Part shown: positions 19,690 through 31,939 of the stretch, in pieces
How positions within the stretch are numbered: the stretch's first letter is position 1
Layout of the letters: each line of letters starts with the position of its first letter
Assembly (NCBI GenBank): GCA_002841315.1
Contig: PHEW01000007.1
Span: 61,835-125,834 of the forward strand
Direction: 5' to 3'
Source of the DNA: Actinobacteria bacterium HGW-Actinobacteria-4
GTDB lineage: Bacteria; Actinomycetota; Actinomycetes; Actinomycetales; Demequinaceae
DNA length: 64,000 nucleotides
Notes under the pieces: model-generated
Database searches by the model: none
What the model was told of the DNA's origin: nothing
Seen by the model: only the letters and a program-made list of their open reading frames with translations
Translations under genes and position numbers: made by a program

Positions 19690-20723
19690 GATGCGTCCTC
19701 TCGCAGCAGCTTCCGCACGTACCACCAACTGATGGTGATCGTGATCAATAGCACCATCACCGAAGCGGCCGATGCTCCGGCGAAGTTCTGCGCGCCGGTT
19801 CCGAGTTTGAATATGTAGGTTCCGAGCAGGTCGTAGTCGGTCGCGCTTGAGCCGGCGTCTTGGAGGAGGCGAATCTGTGCGAAGACGCGAAGGTCCCAGA
19901 TCACCTGCAACAGCATGACAATGGCAATGACTGGCTTAATCATGGGCAAGATGATGAGCCGCAGGCGTTGCGAGCCGGAAGCACCATCGAGCGCCGACGC
20001 TTCCATAACTTCCTCTGGAATCTGGGTGAGTCCCGCGTAGATGGAGAACGCCACGAACGGTACGGACATCCAAATCACGATGATCGCAGCCACCGCGAAG
20101 AACGACAGCGGATCCTCAAGCCAGTTGTAGCGGTTCATCGCGACGCCCGGAATCATGTCGAGCACGTAGTTGACGACTCCGCGGCGCCGGTCGAACAGCC
20201 ACGTCCACACCGTCATGGACGCAACGATGGGCATGGACCATGCCAGGAGTAGCGCGATCTGTAACGTGAGGCGTGGCCCCTTGCCCACGTGAGACATCAA
20301 CACCGCGAAGGCGATGCCAATGAGGAGCGTGATGCTCGCGGCCACGAAGCAGAAGACCAGCGATCGAATCAGCACGGCCCAGAACTGGGAGTCGGAGAGC
20401 AGTTGGGTGTAGTTGGCGAACCACACGAAGGGTGCCGGTTGGCCGAACTGCTGGCGCAGGCCGTATTCGTGGAGCGAGGTCCACAGTTGCCACAAGGTGG
20501 GGTATCCGGTTCCGACCGCAAGGATCGCAACGGCGGGGATCACCAGCCAATGCGGCAGGAGGCGCGCGCGGCGCTTGCTTCGGCGAGCGGCGGCGGCCGC
20601 CTTCACGGCAGCCTCCCGTTGCTCCGGAGTCTGATTCACGTGCGAACCGCGTGCGACGGGCGACCAGTCTGCGACCGCTGCCGGCTCCGGTGTGCGTTGC
20701 GGGGGCAGTACAGGGCTACTCAC
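19686..20723 (-). CDS. Carbohydrate ABC transporter permease
   Basis: MalF-type EAA region (IPEEVMEASALDGASGSQRLRLIILPMIKPVI). Confidence 0.9.
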   Translation of the reverse strand: MSSPVLPPQRTPEPAAVADWSPVARGSHVNQTPEQREAAVKAAAAARRSKRRARLLPHWLVIPAVAILAVGTGYPTLWQLWTSLHEYGLRQQFGQPAPFVWFANYTQLLSDSQFWAVLIRSLVFCFVAASITLLIGIAFAVLMSHVGKGPRLTLQIALLLAWSMPIVASMTVWTWLFDRRRGVVNYVLDMIPGVAMNRYNWLEDPLSFFAVAAIIVIWMSVPFVAFSIYAGLTQIPEEVMEASALDGASGSQRLRLIILPMIKPVIAIVMLLQVIWDLRVFAQIRLLQDAGSSATDYDLLGTYIFKLGTGAQNFAGASAASVMVLLITITISWWYVRKLLREDAS

Positions 20724-20799
20724 GGCTGCCTCCTCTCACAGTGGCAAGGGTGGGAAAACTAAGGGTCTGGTGGAGTGTGGGGGTGGTGCAGTTCTCGCA

Positions 20800-20833
20800 G
20801 GTCGGGCCGTGGAGCAGGTTCCACGGCCCGACC
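20800..20833. repeat. Perfect 14-bp inverted repeat between solute-binding protein and permease genes
   Basis: GGTCGGGCCGTGGA-GCAGGT-TCCACGGCCCGACC. Confidence 0.85.
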
Positions 20834-20864
20834 CGTGGGTAGCGAGTGTTGTTCCTAAGCGGCG

Positions 20865-22175
20865 TTAGCCGTTGAGGAGCGGGTTGATCAGAGCGTCGTA
20901 CTCGGCGGCCAAGGTGGCGACGTCGCCACCCGCGGCAACCTTGCCGAAGAACTCTTCGAGCAAGCCGCTACCTTCGACAGCTGCCCAACCGGGCGCTGCC
21001 GGGGTCAGCTTCGAGTCAGCTGCGGAGGCAATGAGCGCCGCAGCGAACTGGTTGTCGCCAAGTGCGGCGGTGTAGTCCAGGTTGGCCGGGCCAAGACCGT
21101 TCTCGGCCAGCATGGTCTGGTAGGTCTCCGAGAAGATGATGCGCATCAGCACGCGAGCAGCTTCCTGGTTCTTGGATGCGGCCGAGATCGCAATGTTCGA
21201 TCCACCTGCGAAGACGGGGGCTGCGCCACCGTTCACGCCGGGCAAGACGAACACGCCGAACACATCATCGTTCCACTGAGTTCCGACTCCACCGTCTTCA
21301 AGCTCGATGGGGTCGCCAATGCAGCAGCTCGCCCAGCTCGGAGCAATGATGGTGGCAGCTTCAGGAGCACCGGTGGACTCGTTGTCGTTGATGTTCACCC
21401 ACGGCGTCGAGTCAGACTCGGTAGCAGGGGCAAGCGACGACGTCGAGTAGAGGTCCTGAAGCATTTCCAGGCCCTTCACCGAGTTGGGTGAAGACAGCGT
21501 CGACACCCACTGACCGTCCTGGACCTCGGCAAGTTCTCCGCCGTTGGCGAAGATCCACGAGATGCCGTTACGCCAGTCCGAGCCGCCAATGTAGAAGCCG
21601 GACATCGAGCTGGTGGTCAACGCGGCCGCGGCTTCACTGAACTCACCAAGGGTGGTGGGCACGGCAACGCCTGCGGCTTCGTAGATGTCCTTGCGGTAGA
21701 AGTTGTACCGCGAGCCAAAGTAGTACGGCATGGCGTAGTTCGCGCCATCAACCTTGCCCACCTCGACGAAGGACTGGAGCAGGCTGTCGCCGCCCAGTTC
21801 CTGGTACATGTCAGAGATGTCCGAGAACGCACCAACAGTGGTGAATGTGGGCGACCAGGTGTTGCCGATCTCCACCACATCCGGAGTATTGTCGGAATCG
21901 GGGAGTGCGGTGGTGAGGCTTGAAAGAGCGTCGCCCCAACCCTGCTCCTCGATAGTAAGGGTGCCCCCGGTGGCGTCTGCGTATTCCGTCCTAAGGTATT
22001 CGCGCAGGGCCTCCGGGGTGTCACCACCCATGAGCCAGAGGGTGATGTTCGCACCAGCTGCGGCGGAGGCATCCTCTGACGGGTCAACGGATTCGTTCGT
22101 GTCGCCGGACGTGCATCCGGCCAGAACGAGAGCCGCGGCGGTCGCTGCTGCGACGGCGCTTAGCTTCTTCTTCAT
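20865..22175 (-). CDS. Extracellular solute-binding lipoprotein of sugar ABC transporter
   Basis: MKKKLSAVAAATAAALVLAGCTSGD lipobox; ANITLWLMGGDTPEALREYLRTEY; first gene of the transport operon. Confidence 0.92.
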   Translation of the reverse strand: MKKKLSAVAAATAAALVLAGCTSGDTNESVDPSEDASAAAGANITLWLMGGDTPEALREYLRTEYADATGGTLTIEEQGWGDALSSLTTALPDSDNTPDVVEIGNTWSPTFTTVGAFSDISDMYQELGGDSLLQSFVEVGKVDGANYAMPYYFGSRYNFYRKDIYEAAGVAVPTTLGEFSEAAAALTTSSMSGFYIGGSDWRNGISWIFANGGELAEVQDGQWVSTLSSPNSVKGLEMLQDLYSTSSLAPATESDSTPWVNINDNESTGAPEAATIIAPSWASCCIGDPIELEDGGVGTQWNDDVFGVFVLPGVNGGAAPVFAGGSNIAISAASKNQEAARVLMRIIFSETYQTMLAENGLGPANLDYTAALGDNQFAAALIASAADSKLTPAAPGWAAVEGSGLLEEFFGKVAAGGDVATLAAEYDALINPLLNG

Positions 22176-22239
22176 TCCGTGTTTCCTTTTCTGTTTACCG
22201 CCGCGACCCGGGTGGCCGTGGCGGAGAGAGAACTGCGGG

Positions 22240-23454
22240 TCATGAGACCCCCAGCTGGCCGGTCAGGACCATGACCACGGCACCGAGAACGACGATGTCC
22301 TCCCCAAGCGTGGTCATCCGCAACGTCAGATCGCCATGAAAGTCGGCCATCGTGCGGTCACGGAGTGTCTCGGCGGCACCCGTCAAGAGGGTTCCGTCAA
22401 GGAGTGCGAGGGGGCCGCTCAGTACGACCTCCCCCAAATTCAGGGCACCAACGATCGGTGCAAGGGCGATTCCCAGACGCTGGCCCGCTTCGCGCAAGAT
22501 CTCATGGCGCTCGTCCTCGGTTGACGCGTCCGCAAGCTTCGCTTCGAGGCGCGGCGTCGCGAGCCACGTCTCAAGGCAGCCGATCTTGTTACATGCGCAC
22601 CGCTCGCCGCCGTCGGTGCCGACCACCACGTGGCCGATCTCACCGGCGGCGAAGTTGCTGCCATAGACCGGCGCTCCCGAGATCACCACCCCAGAACCAA
22701 CACCGCGCCCGATGCGCACCAGCATGGTGTCGCCTTGGGAGCCGCCGAAGGTCCGCTCGGCCAGCGCGGCCGTGTTGGCGTCGTTAGCCACTTGAGTGGG
22801 CAGGTGGGTGTGCTCGCTCAGCATGTCTTGTAGCGGCACGTTGCTCCACCCAAGGTTGGGCGCGCTCAACACGGTGCCTTCGGCGTTCACCACGCCCGGG
22901 GAGCCCACGCCGATGCCGAGGATCGGGGCGCCCGCGCTGTCCACGAGCTTGTCGACCAGTGTCGTGACCGCCGCTACGGCCTCGTCACCGGTCATGCCAG
23001 TCGTGTCGACGTGAGCGCGATGCAAGATCGTGCCGTCCAGGTCAGTCACTGCCCCGCGGAATGCCGAGTTGAACGACAGGTCGAGCCCGATGATCGCGAA
23101 GCCGGAACGGTTGATGTCAAGCAAGGTGGCGGGCTTGCCTGGGCGGGCGTCGGGACGGCGGCCGAGCTCCACCGCGAGGTCTTCGTCGATCAGTTCAGCG
23201 ACGAGGTCCGAGATTGTTACGCGGGTAAGGCCCACCTCGCGGGCAAGGTCCGCCCGGCTCAGTCCGTCGCCGCGATACAAAGCCTGGAGAACAAGCGCGC
23301 GATTGTGGCTGCGGGTGTGTTCGGGGAGGGCACGAGCGCCCGGGCGCATCGCGGCGGCCCTGCTCGTGGCGAGCGGCCGAACAGCGACAGAATCAAGACC
23401 GCCGTTGACGTCGATCTCGCTTGCGGTGCCACCTCGCACTTTGGATGCCCTCAT
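22240..23454 (-). CDS. ROK family transcriptional regulator
   Basis: N-terminal HTH (LYRGDGLSRADLAREVGLTRVTISDLVAELID) fused to a ROK domain (FGGSQGDTMLVRIGRGVGSGVVISGAPVYGSNFAAGEIGHVVV). Confidence 0.92.
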   Translation of the reverse strand: MRASKVRGGTASEIDVNGGLDSVAVRPLATSRAAAMRPGARALPEHTRSHNRALVLQALYRGDGLSRADLAREVGLTRVTISDLVAELIDEDLAVELGRRPDARPGKPATLLDINRSGFAIIGLDLSFNSAFRGAVTDLDGTILHRAHVDTTGMTGDEAVAAVTTLVDKLVDSAGAPILGIGVGSPGVVNAEGTVLSAPNLGWSNVPLQDMLSEHTHLPTQVANDANTAALAERTFGGSQGDTMLVRIGRGVGSGVVISGAPVYGSNFAAGEIGHVVVGTDGGERCACNKIGCLETWLATPRLEAKLADASTEDERHEILREAGQRLGIALAPIVGALNLGEVVLSGPLALLDGTLLTGAAETLRDRTMADFHGDLTLRMTTLGEDIVVLGAVVMVLTGQLGVS

Positions 23455-23458
23455 GTTT

Positions 23459-23477
23459 GTTAGTAAAGGTTACGAAC
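23459..23477. promoter_or_regulatory. Candidate ROK operator upstream of the ROK regulator
   Basis: GTTAGTAA-AGG-TTACGAAC, an imperfect palindrome (7/8 half-site match) ending 5 nt from the putative ATG at 23454. On the minus strand TTACTAAC gives a possible -10. Confidence 0.55.
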
Positions 23478-23679
23478 AAACAAAGCGCAAGTGCCTAGGG
23501 CGGAAAAATCCAAACCGTTACCGTTCCGTGACCATTGCTACGGGACCGAGGTCCCGCTTCGCGCACGGTGCTCACGCGGCCACCGGGAGCGCAAGCCGGT
23601 GCTCACGTAGCCCCGGTGGGGCATGCCGGGCCAACGCGGCCACCCGTAGGGCACACCAGCGCTCTCTCGCGCGATGCGA

Positions 23680-25883
<2,204 letters not shown>

Positions 25884-26013
25884 GCGGTAGCGCTCCTTGC
25901 GTCAACGGGAATGTGTGCTGACTCTAGGCTAGACCACTCCCTCAGCGGCACGTGTTCGTGGCAAGATGCGAGGAGGGCACACAGCCCCGGCACCCCGCAT
26001 GAGGAGACCACCC

Positions 26014-26841
26014 ATGGCAAAGAAGCCCGCTCGCAAGACCCCAACGCCCGCTGACGCCTTCCACGAGGACTTGTCACGCGACCATTGGGAGGATGACCCC
26101 GCGAGCCCCAGCCTCATGATGCGAATGATCGCCGAGGCCTGCGGCACGTTCGTGCTGGTCCTCGTGGTCCTGAGCGCGGCCCTCTACGCCCCCACCATGG
26201 GCAATCCGATGATCGTGGTCGCCTTCGCCTTTGGTGTTGCGATGATGGGCGCGCTCGTCGCCATCGGAAGCGTCTCCGGCGCCCACATCAACCCGGCGAT
26301 CACGGTGGCCGTCTGGGTCGCGGGTCGCTTTCCGGGCAAAGACGTTGCCCCGTACATCGTGGCTCACGTGGTAGGCGGGATTGCCGCCAGCGCCACCACC
26401 TTGGCGTTGACCGTGTCCAGTCCGGCGGTCGCGGGCCCCACAGGCGTCATGGCCGGTGTGTCCAACGGCTATGGCGATCGCACCGGACTCGGCTTCCCGT
26501 TGCTCACTGCGTTGAGCGTCGAGCTGCTGGCGACGGGGCTACTCGCCGTGGTGTTCCTCACCGCCACGTCGACAAAGGCGGTCAAGGCCCACTCGCCGTT
26601 CGCGGTGGGTCTGGGCGCAACAATCGTGGTCGCGTGGGCGCTGCCCTTCACCAATGCGGGCCTCAACCCGGCGAAGTCAACGGCGAGCGCGGTCTTCGCG
26701 GACGGCGCCGCCATCGGCCAGCTCTGGGTGTTTTGGGTCGCACCGGTAGTAGGCGCGGCCGTGGTGGGGTTGCTCTACCGTGCCTTTGGACCCGAGGAAG
26801 ACTTCGCGTCAGTTGCCCTTCGTGATCTCAAGGGTGCGTAA
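26014..26841 (+). CDS. MIP/aquaporin family channel protein
   Basis: First NPA motif VSGAHINPAITVAVW; second motif NAGLNPAKSTASAVFADG; six hydrophobic segments. GAGGAG precedes the ATG. Confidence 0.88.
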   Translation: MAKKPARKTPTPADAFHEDLSRDHWEDDPASPSLMMRMIAEACGTFVLVLVVLSAALYAPTMGNPMIVVAFAFGVAMMGALVAIGSVSGAHINPAITVAVWVAGRFPGKDVAPYIVAHVVGGIAASATTLALTVSSPAVAGPTGVMAGVSNGYGDRTGLGFPLLTALSVELLATGLLAVVFLTATSTKAVKAHSPFAVGLGATIVVAWALPFTNAGLNPAKSTASAVFADGAAIGQLWVFWVAPVVGAAVVGLLYRAFGPEEDFASVALRDLKGA

Positions 26842-26854
26842 CTCAGCCAGCCCA

Positions 26855-27118
26855 TCAGTCCAGCGCGGTGGTCAAGCCCAGGTAGGCCAACGCGAGCCCG
26901 AACACCAGCAAGACCGACACATCAACCGTTCTGCGCCGCACGGCGAACGCAGCCGATGCTGGCACCACCACCCGCGCCGCGGCACCCGCGAGCGCAAAAA
27001 CGGCCAGGCCCACCACACCCGCACGCATGCTCGTGGTCAATGCGATCACCAGAATGATGATCACACCCACGAGCACCGCGATAGCCACGGTGGCTGAGGT
27101 TCGATATCTGTCCGGCAT
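26855..27118 (-). CDS. DUF3017 family small membrane protein
   Basis: 87 aa with three hydrophobic segments next to purH, the usual actinobacterial position for DUF3017. Confidence 0.7.
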   Translation of the reverse strand: MPDRYRTSATVAIAVLVGVIIILVIALTTSMRAGVVGLAVFALAGAAARVVVPASAAFAVRRRTVDVSVLLVFGLALAYLGLTTALD

Positions 27119-27124
27119 AGGTGC

Positions 27125-28699
27125 CTAGTGGGCGAAGTGCCGGGTGCCGGTGTGATAGAGCGTCATTCCGGCACTCTGCGCCGCGTCGATCACTTCACTG
27201 TCTCGCATCGAACCGCCTGGCGCTACGACCGCTCTCACTCCCGCATCGATGAGCACCTGGAGGCCATCAGCGAACGGGAAGAAGGCATCTGAGGCCGCGA
27301 CGGAACCCCGCGCGCGCGCGGCGCCTGCTCGCTGCACCGCAAGTCCGCACGAATCCACCCTGTTCACCTGGCCCATGCCCACGCCCACCGCCGCGCCATC
27401 TTTGGCGAGCAGGATCGCGTTGGACTTCACTGCGCGGCACGCCCGCCATGCGAAGTCAAGGTCGGCAAGCAGCGCGTCATCGGCCGGTTCGCCGGCAACG
27501 AGGTCCCACCCAGAGACATCGTCACCCGGAGCGTCAAACTGATCTCCACCCTGGACCAGCAAGCCTCCCGTGATGCGTCGCCACTCGACCGCCATTGCCA
27601 CGCGGTCTACCTCAAGCAGGCGTAGGTTCTTCTTGGCGCTCAGAATCTCAAGCGCCTGGGGCTCGAAACCCGGTGCCACCACCACCTCAGTGAAGACGTC
27701 AGCGATCTGGCGCGCGGCATCGGCCGTCACGATGCCGTTCGCGGCGATCACTCCACCAAAGGCGCTCACCGGGTCCGTAGCGTGAGCGCGCTCATGCGCC
27801 TGGGCGATGGTGTCGCCAACGGCGACCCCGCACGGATTAGCATGCTTGATGATCGCCACCGCAGGACGGCTGTGGTCATACGCGGCACGCACGGCGGCAT
27901 CGGCATCAATGTAGTTGTTGAAGGACATCTCCTTGCCATGCAGCTGGCGCGCCTGAGCGATCCCGCCGCGCTGCAAGGGATCCTCATACAGCGCCGCGCG
28001 CTGGTGAGGGTTCTCGCCGTAGCGGAGCGCGGCCTTCCGGATGAAGGACGCCCCCATCCATTCGGGAAAGCCAGCGCCAGATTCGTCTGCAGCAACCACA
28101 TTGCCCATCCACGACGCCACCTGGATGTCGTAGTCGGCAGTGTGGCGAAAGGCCGCAGCGGCGAGGTGTTGGCGCTCGGCAAGCGTGAACCCGCCTCGCT
28201 CCACCGCCGCAATCACGTCCGCGTAGGCCCCAGGATCAACAACAACGGCGACACTCGGGTGGTTCTTCGCGGCGCCGCGCACCATCGACGGCCCGCCGAT
28301 GTCGATCTGCTCGATCGTCTCAGCCTGCGAGGCGCCGGAGGCCACGGTGTCAGCAAACGGGTAGAGATTGACCACCACCAAGTCAAAGGCGGCGATGCCC
28401 AACTCGGTCAGTTGGTCACGGTGCGATTCGAGCCTGCGGTCGGCAAGGATTCCAGCGTGGATGGTGGGGTGGAGCGTCTTGACGCGCCCGTCGAGGCACT
28501 CAGGGAAGCCCGTGAGATCCTCGACTCGAGTGACAGCGATGCCTGCCTCGGCGATACGCGCGGCAGTCGAGCCCGTCGAGATCAACTCAACTCCGGCATC
28601 GGCGAGACCGCGGGCGAGGTCCTCCAAGCCAGTCTTGTCGTAAACCGAGATCAGCGCGCGCTTCACAGGGAGCAGGTCAGGGTGGATCGGGGAAGTCAT
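27125..28699 (-). CDS. purH: AICAR transformylase / IMP cyclohydrolase
   Basis: [19 protein letters not shown]...[21 protein letters not shown]...[13 protein letters not shown]...[13 protein letters not shown]. Confidence 0.96.
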   Translation of the reverse strand: MTSPIHPDLLPVKRALISVYDKTGLEDLARGLADAGVELISTGSTAARIAEAGIAVTRVEDLTGFPECLDGRVKTLHPTIHAGILADRRLESHRDQLTELGIAAFDLVVVNLYPFADTVASGASQAETIEQIDIGGPSMVRGAAKNHPSVAVVVDPGAYADVIAAVERGGFTLAERQHLAAAAFRHTADYDIQVASWMGNVVAADESGAGFPEWMGASFIRKAALRYGENPHQRAALYEDPLQRGGIAQARQLHGKEMSFNNYIDADAAVRAAYDHSRPAVAIIKHANPCGVAVGDTIAQAHERAHATDPVSAFGGVIAANGIVTADAARQIADVFTEVVVAPGFEPQALEILSAKKNLRLLEVDRVAMAVEWRRITGGLLVQGGDQFDAPGDDVSGWDLVAGEPADDALLADLDFAWRACRAVKSNAILLAKDGAAVGVGMGQVNRVDSCGLAVQRAGAARARGSVAASDAFFPFADGLQVLIDAGVRAVVAPGGSMRDSEVIDAAQSAGMTLYHTGTRHFAH

Positions 28700-29334
28700 C
28701 AGTTGCCTTTCGTGGAGCCGAGCCTCACGACCCTGCCGTCAACGGTCCATCCCTCGCGCACCATCGTTCCCACGGTGTGGACTACCAGGTCGCGCTCCAC
28801 CGTCTTGATGCGTTCGTGCAGTGAGGATTCCGAATCATTGTCTCGCACCTCGACGGCCGCTTGAGCAACGATGGGGCCTGTATCCACGCCTTCGTCGATG
28901 ATGATGACCGAACATCCCGTGACCTTGACGCCGGCGGCAAGGGCGTCACGAACGCCGTGCGCACCAGGGAACGACGGCAGTAGCGCGGGGTGTGTGTTGA
29001 CCATCCGGCCGCCAAAACGCTCGAGCGAAGGTGCGCCCACGATCTTCATGAATCCCGCGTGCACCACCAAGTCCGGAGTGAAGGAGCCCATGGTCCGGGC
29101 GAGCGCCTCATCCCACGTTGCGCGGTCAGGAAAGTCGGTGAGACTCACGACAGCCGTGGGCACCCCAGCTGCCTCTGCGATGTCGAGCGCGGCAATCCCT
29201 GGGCGGTCAGCGATCACACCGGCCACTCGCGCGCCGTAGGCTGGGTCACGAGTGGCTTCAAGGATGGCTTGCATCGTGGTGCCCGCGCCGGACACGAGAA
29301 TCACCAGATTGCGCGGCGGGGTGTGGTTTGTCAC
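28699..29334 (-). CDS. purN: Phosphoribosylglycinamide formyltransferase
   Basis: [18 protein letters not shown]...[62 protein letters not shown]. Confidence 0.95.
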   Translation of the reverse strand: MTNHTPPRNLVILVSGAGTTMQAILEATRDPAYGARVAGVIADRPGIAALDIAEAAGVPTAVVSLTDFPDRATWDEALARTMGSFTPDLVVHAGFMKIVGAPSLERFGGRMVNTHPALLPSFPGAHGVRDALAAGVKVTGCSVIIIDEGVDTGPIVAQAAVEVRDNDSESSLHERIKTVERDLVVHTVGTMVREGWTVDGRVVRLGSTKGN

Positions 29335-29385
29335 GAGCCGAGCCTATAGGCATGCTTGAGGTCACACCTAGACCAAAGGAGACGC

Positions 29386-29802
29386 GTGACGAAAACGCCA
29401 CCGGAGACCATCGAGGTCCCAGACGCTGTACGGACCAACATGCGGTACATGATGCTGCTACTGCTGGTCAGCATTGTCGCGTACGTCTTCAGTGTGCCGA
29501 TGGTCTTCCTCGCGCTCCTCACCGCTCCTGCCGCCGTACTCTTTGGCGTGCTCGCGCTGGTGGGTACCCGCGGCCACGCCAACATGACGGGCGTGCGCAT
29601 CTCCGTGTCCTTTGGGTTTCTGCTCGCAGGAATCGCCATGATGGCAGCGCTCGGATCGCTGGTTCTCTACGACCTGCTTCAAGCACAACGCGAGTGCGAG
29701 GCGCGAGCGCTCACCCCCATCGCCCAGCGCGCGTGCGACGCGGAGTGGGACGAGGGCTACCGCGAACTCCTGGAGCGCTACGGAGTTGTGGTCCCGGAGT
29801 AG
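29386..29802 (+). CDS. Hypothetical small membrane protein
   Basis: GTG start after AAAGGAGACGC; VTKTPPETIEVPDAVRTNMRYMMLLLLVSIVAYVFSVPMVFLALLTAPAAVLFGVLALV. Confidence 0.65.
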   Translation: MTKTPPETIEVPDAVRTNMRYMMLLLLVSIVAYVFSVPMVFLALLTAPAAVLFGVLALVGTRGHANMTGVRISVSFGFLLAGIAMMAALGSLVLYDLLQAQRECEARALTPIAQRACDAEWDEGYRELLERYGVVVPE

Positions 29803-30983
29803 CGACCGCGCGCCCACACCACACCGGCAAGAGCCGCGGCGGCAAACGCAAACCCCATCGCAACAAGCGCAGCCCCCACCACCGCCACTGCGCCCGGATC
29901 GGGGCCCACGACCGCGAGGCGACCCGGGCCGCCGGAGCCCGTCGCGAGAGCCATCAGTGCCCACAGCGCGAGCGCGACAACAGAGACGGCCACCAGTCCC
30001 GCGCCCACTGCGCTACGCCAGTGCGACAGCGCCGTGCGCATCGTCGCCCAAGCGAACGCAGCGACTGCCACCACCAGCAAAGGCGCCCACACCAGCGGCC
30101 CGCCCGCGGCATTCGGGAGAGCCCCAAGAATCGGAATGGTCGGTAGTGCGTCTGTCGCCACCACGCTGGGCGCGTAGAGGTTGGTCTCTCCCACGGAGAA
30201 CCCCAAACCTGTCAACCACGCGAGCATCCACACCACGATCACGGCCGCGTACATGGTCTGGGCGATCGCCAGGGACAGCCCGCCAACCGCATCGGGCCCC
30301 AACGCACTGGCGGCGTCGGCCATCGCGTAGCTTCCCACGAATGCCCACACCACGGCGACGGCCGAGGCCGTGAGTACCAACAATGCGGTGGAGCCCAAGC
30401 CCAGCCGCACGCCGATGCGCACGGCGGGGGGCACGCTCGTCACCCAACCGAACTCCGCGCCGTGGGCTCGCCAGATGCCCCATGCGACGGAGGGGCCTGC
30501 AATGACCACGGCCGCGACGGCGGCGCGCACCACGAGCGAGCCGTGCGCCCCGGATCCCGCCCACACCACGGCTGCCGTGGCCGCTACCACTCCCGCATAG
30601 GAACCCACGGCGAGGAGCCAACTTCCCCACGACTTGGCTGCGAAGCGGCGGGCTAGGGCGGCGAGAATCGCCGCGCACACAAACGTCAGGCCGAGCGGAA
30701 CGAGCGAGAAGGTCGCCTGATCAGTCTCGATGGGAACCGTGTGAGCGAGCAGCCACAGCTTGATCGCGACCCCTGCGGCGCCGGACCAATCGATCGCAAC
30801 GGATCCGCCGGATGCTGGAGCGGCAGCAATCGCGGCCCACGCAGGTGCCAGGACTGCCAACAGCCCTAGTGCCGCGGCCTGCACGCCTACCAGCACGCCC
30901 GCGAGCCATCCGGGGACACCCTCGAGCACGCGCCGGATGCGAACAGCAAGCGCGCGGAGATCGCCAGCCAAGGAACGGGACAT
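29778..30983 (-). CDS. DUF6350-like multi-pass membrane protein
   Basis: 401 aa, multi-pass, located between purN and sucD as in other actinobacteria. Confidence 0.7.
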   Translation of the reverse strand: MSRSLAGDLRALAVRIRRVLEGVPGWLAGVLVGVQAAALGLLAVLAPAWAAIAAAPASGGSVAIDWSGAAGVAIKLWLLAHTVPIETDQATFSLVPLGLTFVCAAILAALARRFAAKSWGSWLLAVGSYAGVVAATAAVVWAGSGAHGSLVVRAAVAAVVIAGPSVAWGIWRAHGAEFGWVTSVPPAVRIGVRLGLGSTALLVLTASAVAVVWAFVGSYAMADAASALGPDAVGGLSLAIAQTMYAAVIVVWMLAWLTGLGFSVGETNLYAPSVVATDALPTIPILGALPNAAGGPLVWAPLLVVAVAAFAWATMRTALSHWRSAVGAGLVAVSVVALALWALMALATGSGGPGRLAVVGPDPGAVAVVGAALVAMGFAFAAAALAGVVWARGRYSGTTTP

Positions 30984-31038
30984 GACCCTATGGTCGCGCG
31001 GACTTGGCGCTCGTCGCCGGATCGGCTCGCGAACGGCC

Positions 31039-31929
31039 TTAGCCTTGCAGAATCTCCCGCATCAGTTGCGCGGTCTCGGAGGGCGTCTTACCCACCTTGA
31101 CGCCTGCGGCCTCAAGAGCTTCCTTCTTGGCCTGCGCCGTGCCTGCCGAGCCGGACACAATGGCGCCGGCGTGGCCCATGGTCTTGCCTTCGGGGGCCTC
31201 GAAGCCTGCCACGTAGCCCACCACGGGCTTGGTCACATGCTCCTTGATGTACGCAGCTGCGCGTTCCTCGGCGTCTCCACCGATCTCGCCAATCATCACG
31301 ATCGCGTGAGTATTGGGATCGTTCTGGAACGCCTCAAGGCAGTCGATGTGGGTGGTGCCAATGACGGGGTCGCCGCCAATGCCCACGGCAGTGCTGAAGC
31401 CGAGGTCGCGCAGCTCGAAGAGCATCTGGTAGGTCAGCGTGCCGGACTTGGACACCAGGCCGATGTGCCCCGGTCCCGTGATGTTGGCAGGGGTGATCCC
31501 CACGTTGCATTCGCCAGGGGTGATAACTCCCGGGCAGTTGGGGCCCACCAGGCGTGTGCCGTGCTTGGTGGCGTAGGCGTAGAACTCGCTCGTGTCCGCA
31601 ACGGGCACGCCCTCGGTGATGATGACGGCCAGTGGCATCTTGGCGTCCACGGCCTCAATGACGGCCGCCTTCGTGAAGGGCGGTGGGACAAAGAGCACGG
31701 TCACGTTGGCGCCGGTGGCGGACATCGCATCAGCCACGGAGCCGAACACCGGAATGGCGACGGTCTCCCCGTTGACGTCGAAGTCCACCGAGGTGCCCGC
31801 CTTGCGCGGGTTCACGCCTCCCACAATCTGGGTGCCCGATGCCAACATGCGGGCGGTGTGCTTCTGGCCTTCGGCTCCCGTCATGCCTTGCACGATGACC
31901 TTGGAGTCCTTGTTAATGAAGATTGACAT
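31039..31929 (-). CDS. sucD: Succinate-CoA ligase alpha subunit
   Basis: [46 protein letters not shown]...[18 protein letters not shown]. Confidence 0.95.
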   Translation of the reverse strand: MSIFINKDSKVIVQGMTGAEGQKHTARMLASGTQIVGGVNPRKAGTSVDFDVNGETVAIPVFGSVADAMSATGANVTVLFVPPPFTKAAVIEAVDAKMPLAVIITEGVPVADTSEFYAYATKHGTRLVGPNCPGVITPGECNVGITPANITGPGHIGLVSKSGTLTYQMLFELRDLGFSTAVGIGGDPVIGTTHIDCLEAFQNDPNTHAIVMIGEIGGDAEERAAAYIKEHVTKPVVGYVAGFEAPEGKTMGHAGAIVSGSAGTAQAKKEALEAAGVKVGKTPSETAQLMREILQG

Positions 31930-31939
31930 GCGGGGCTCC

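Noticed and set aside
23520-23679. Repeated words (CGGTGCTCACG, ACGCGGCCACC) between mdh and the ROK regulator, faintly similar to 940-1030
   Set aside because: Short and low-complexity in a GC-rich region; I could not establish a defined repeat unit. A self-dotplot would decide.
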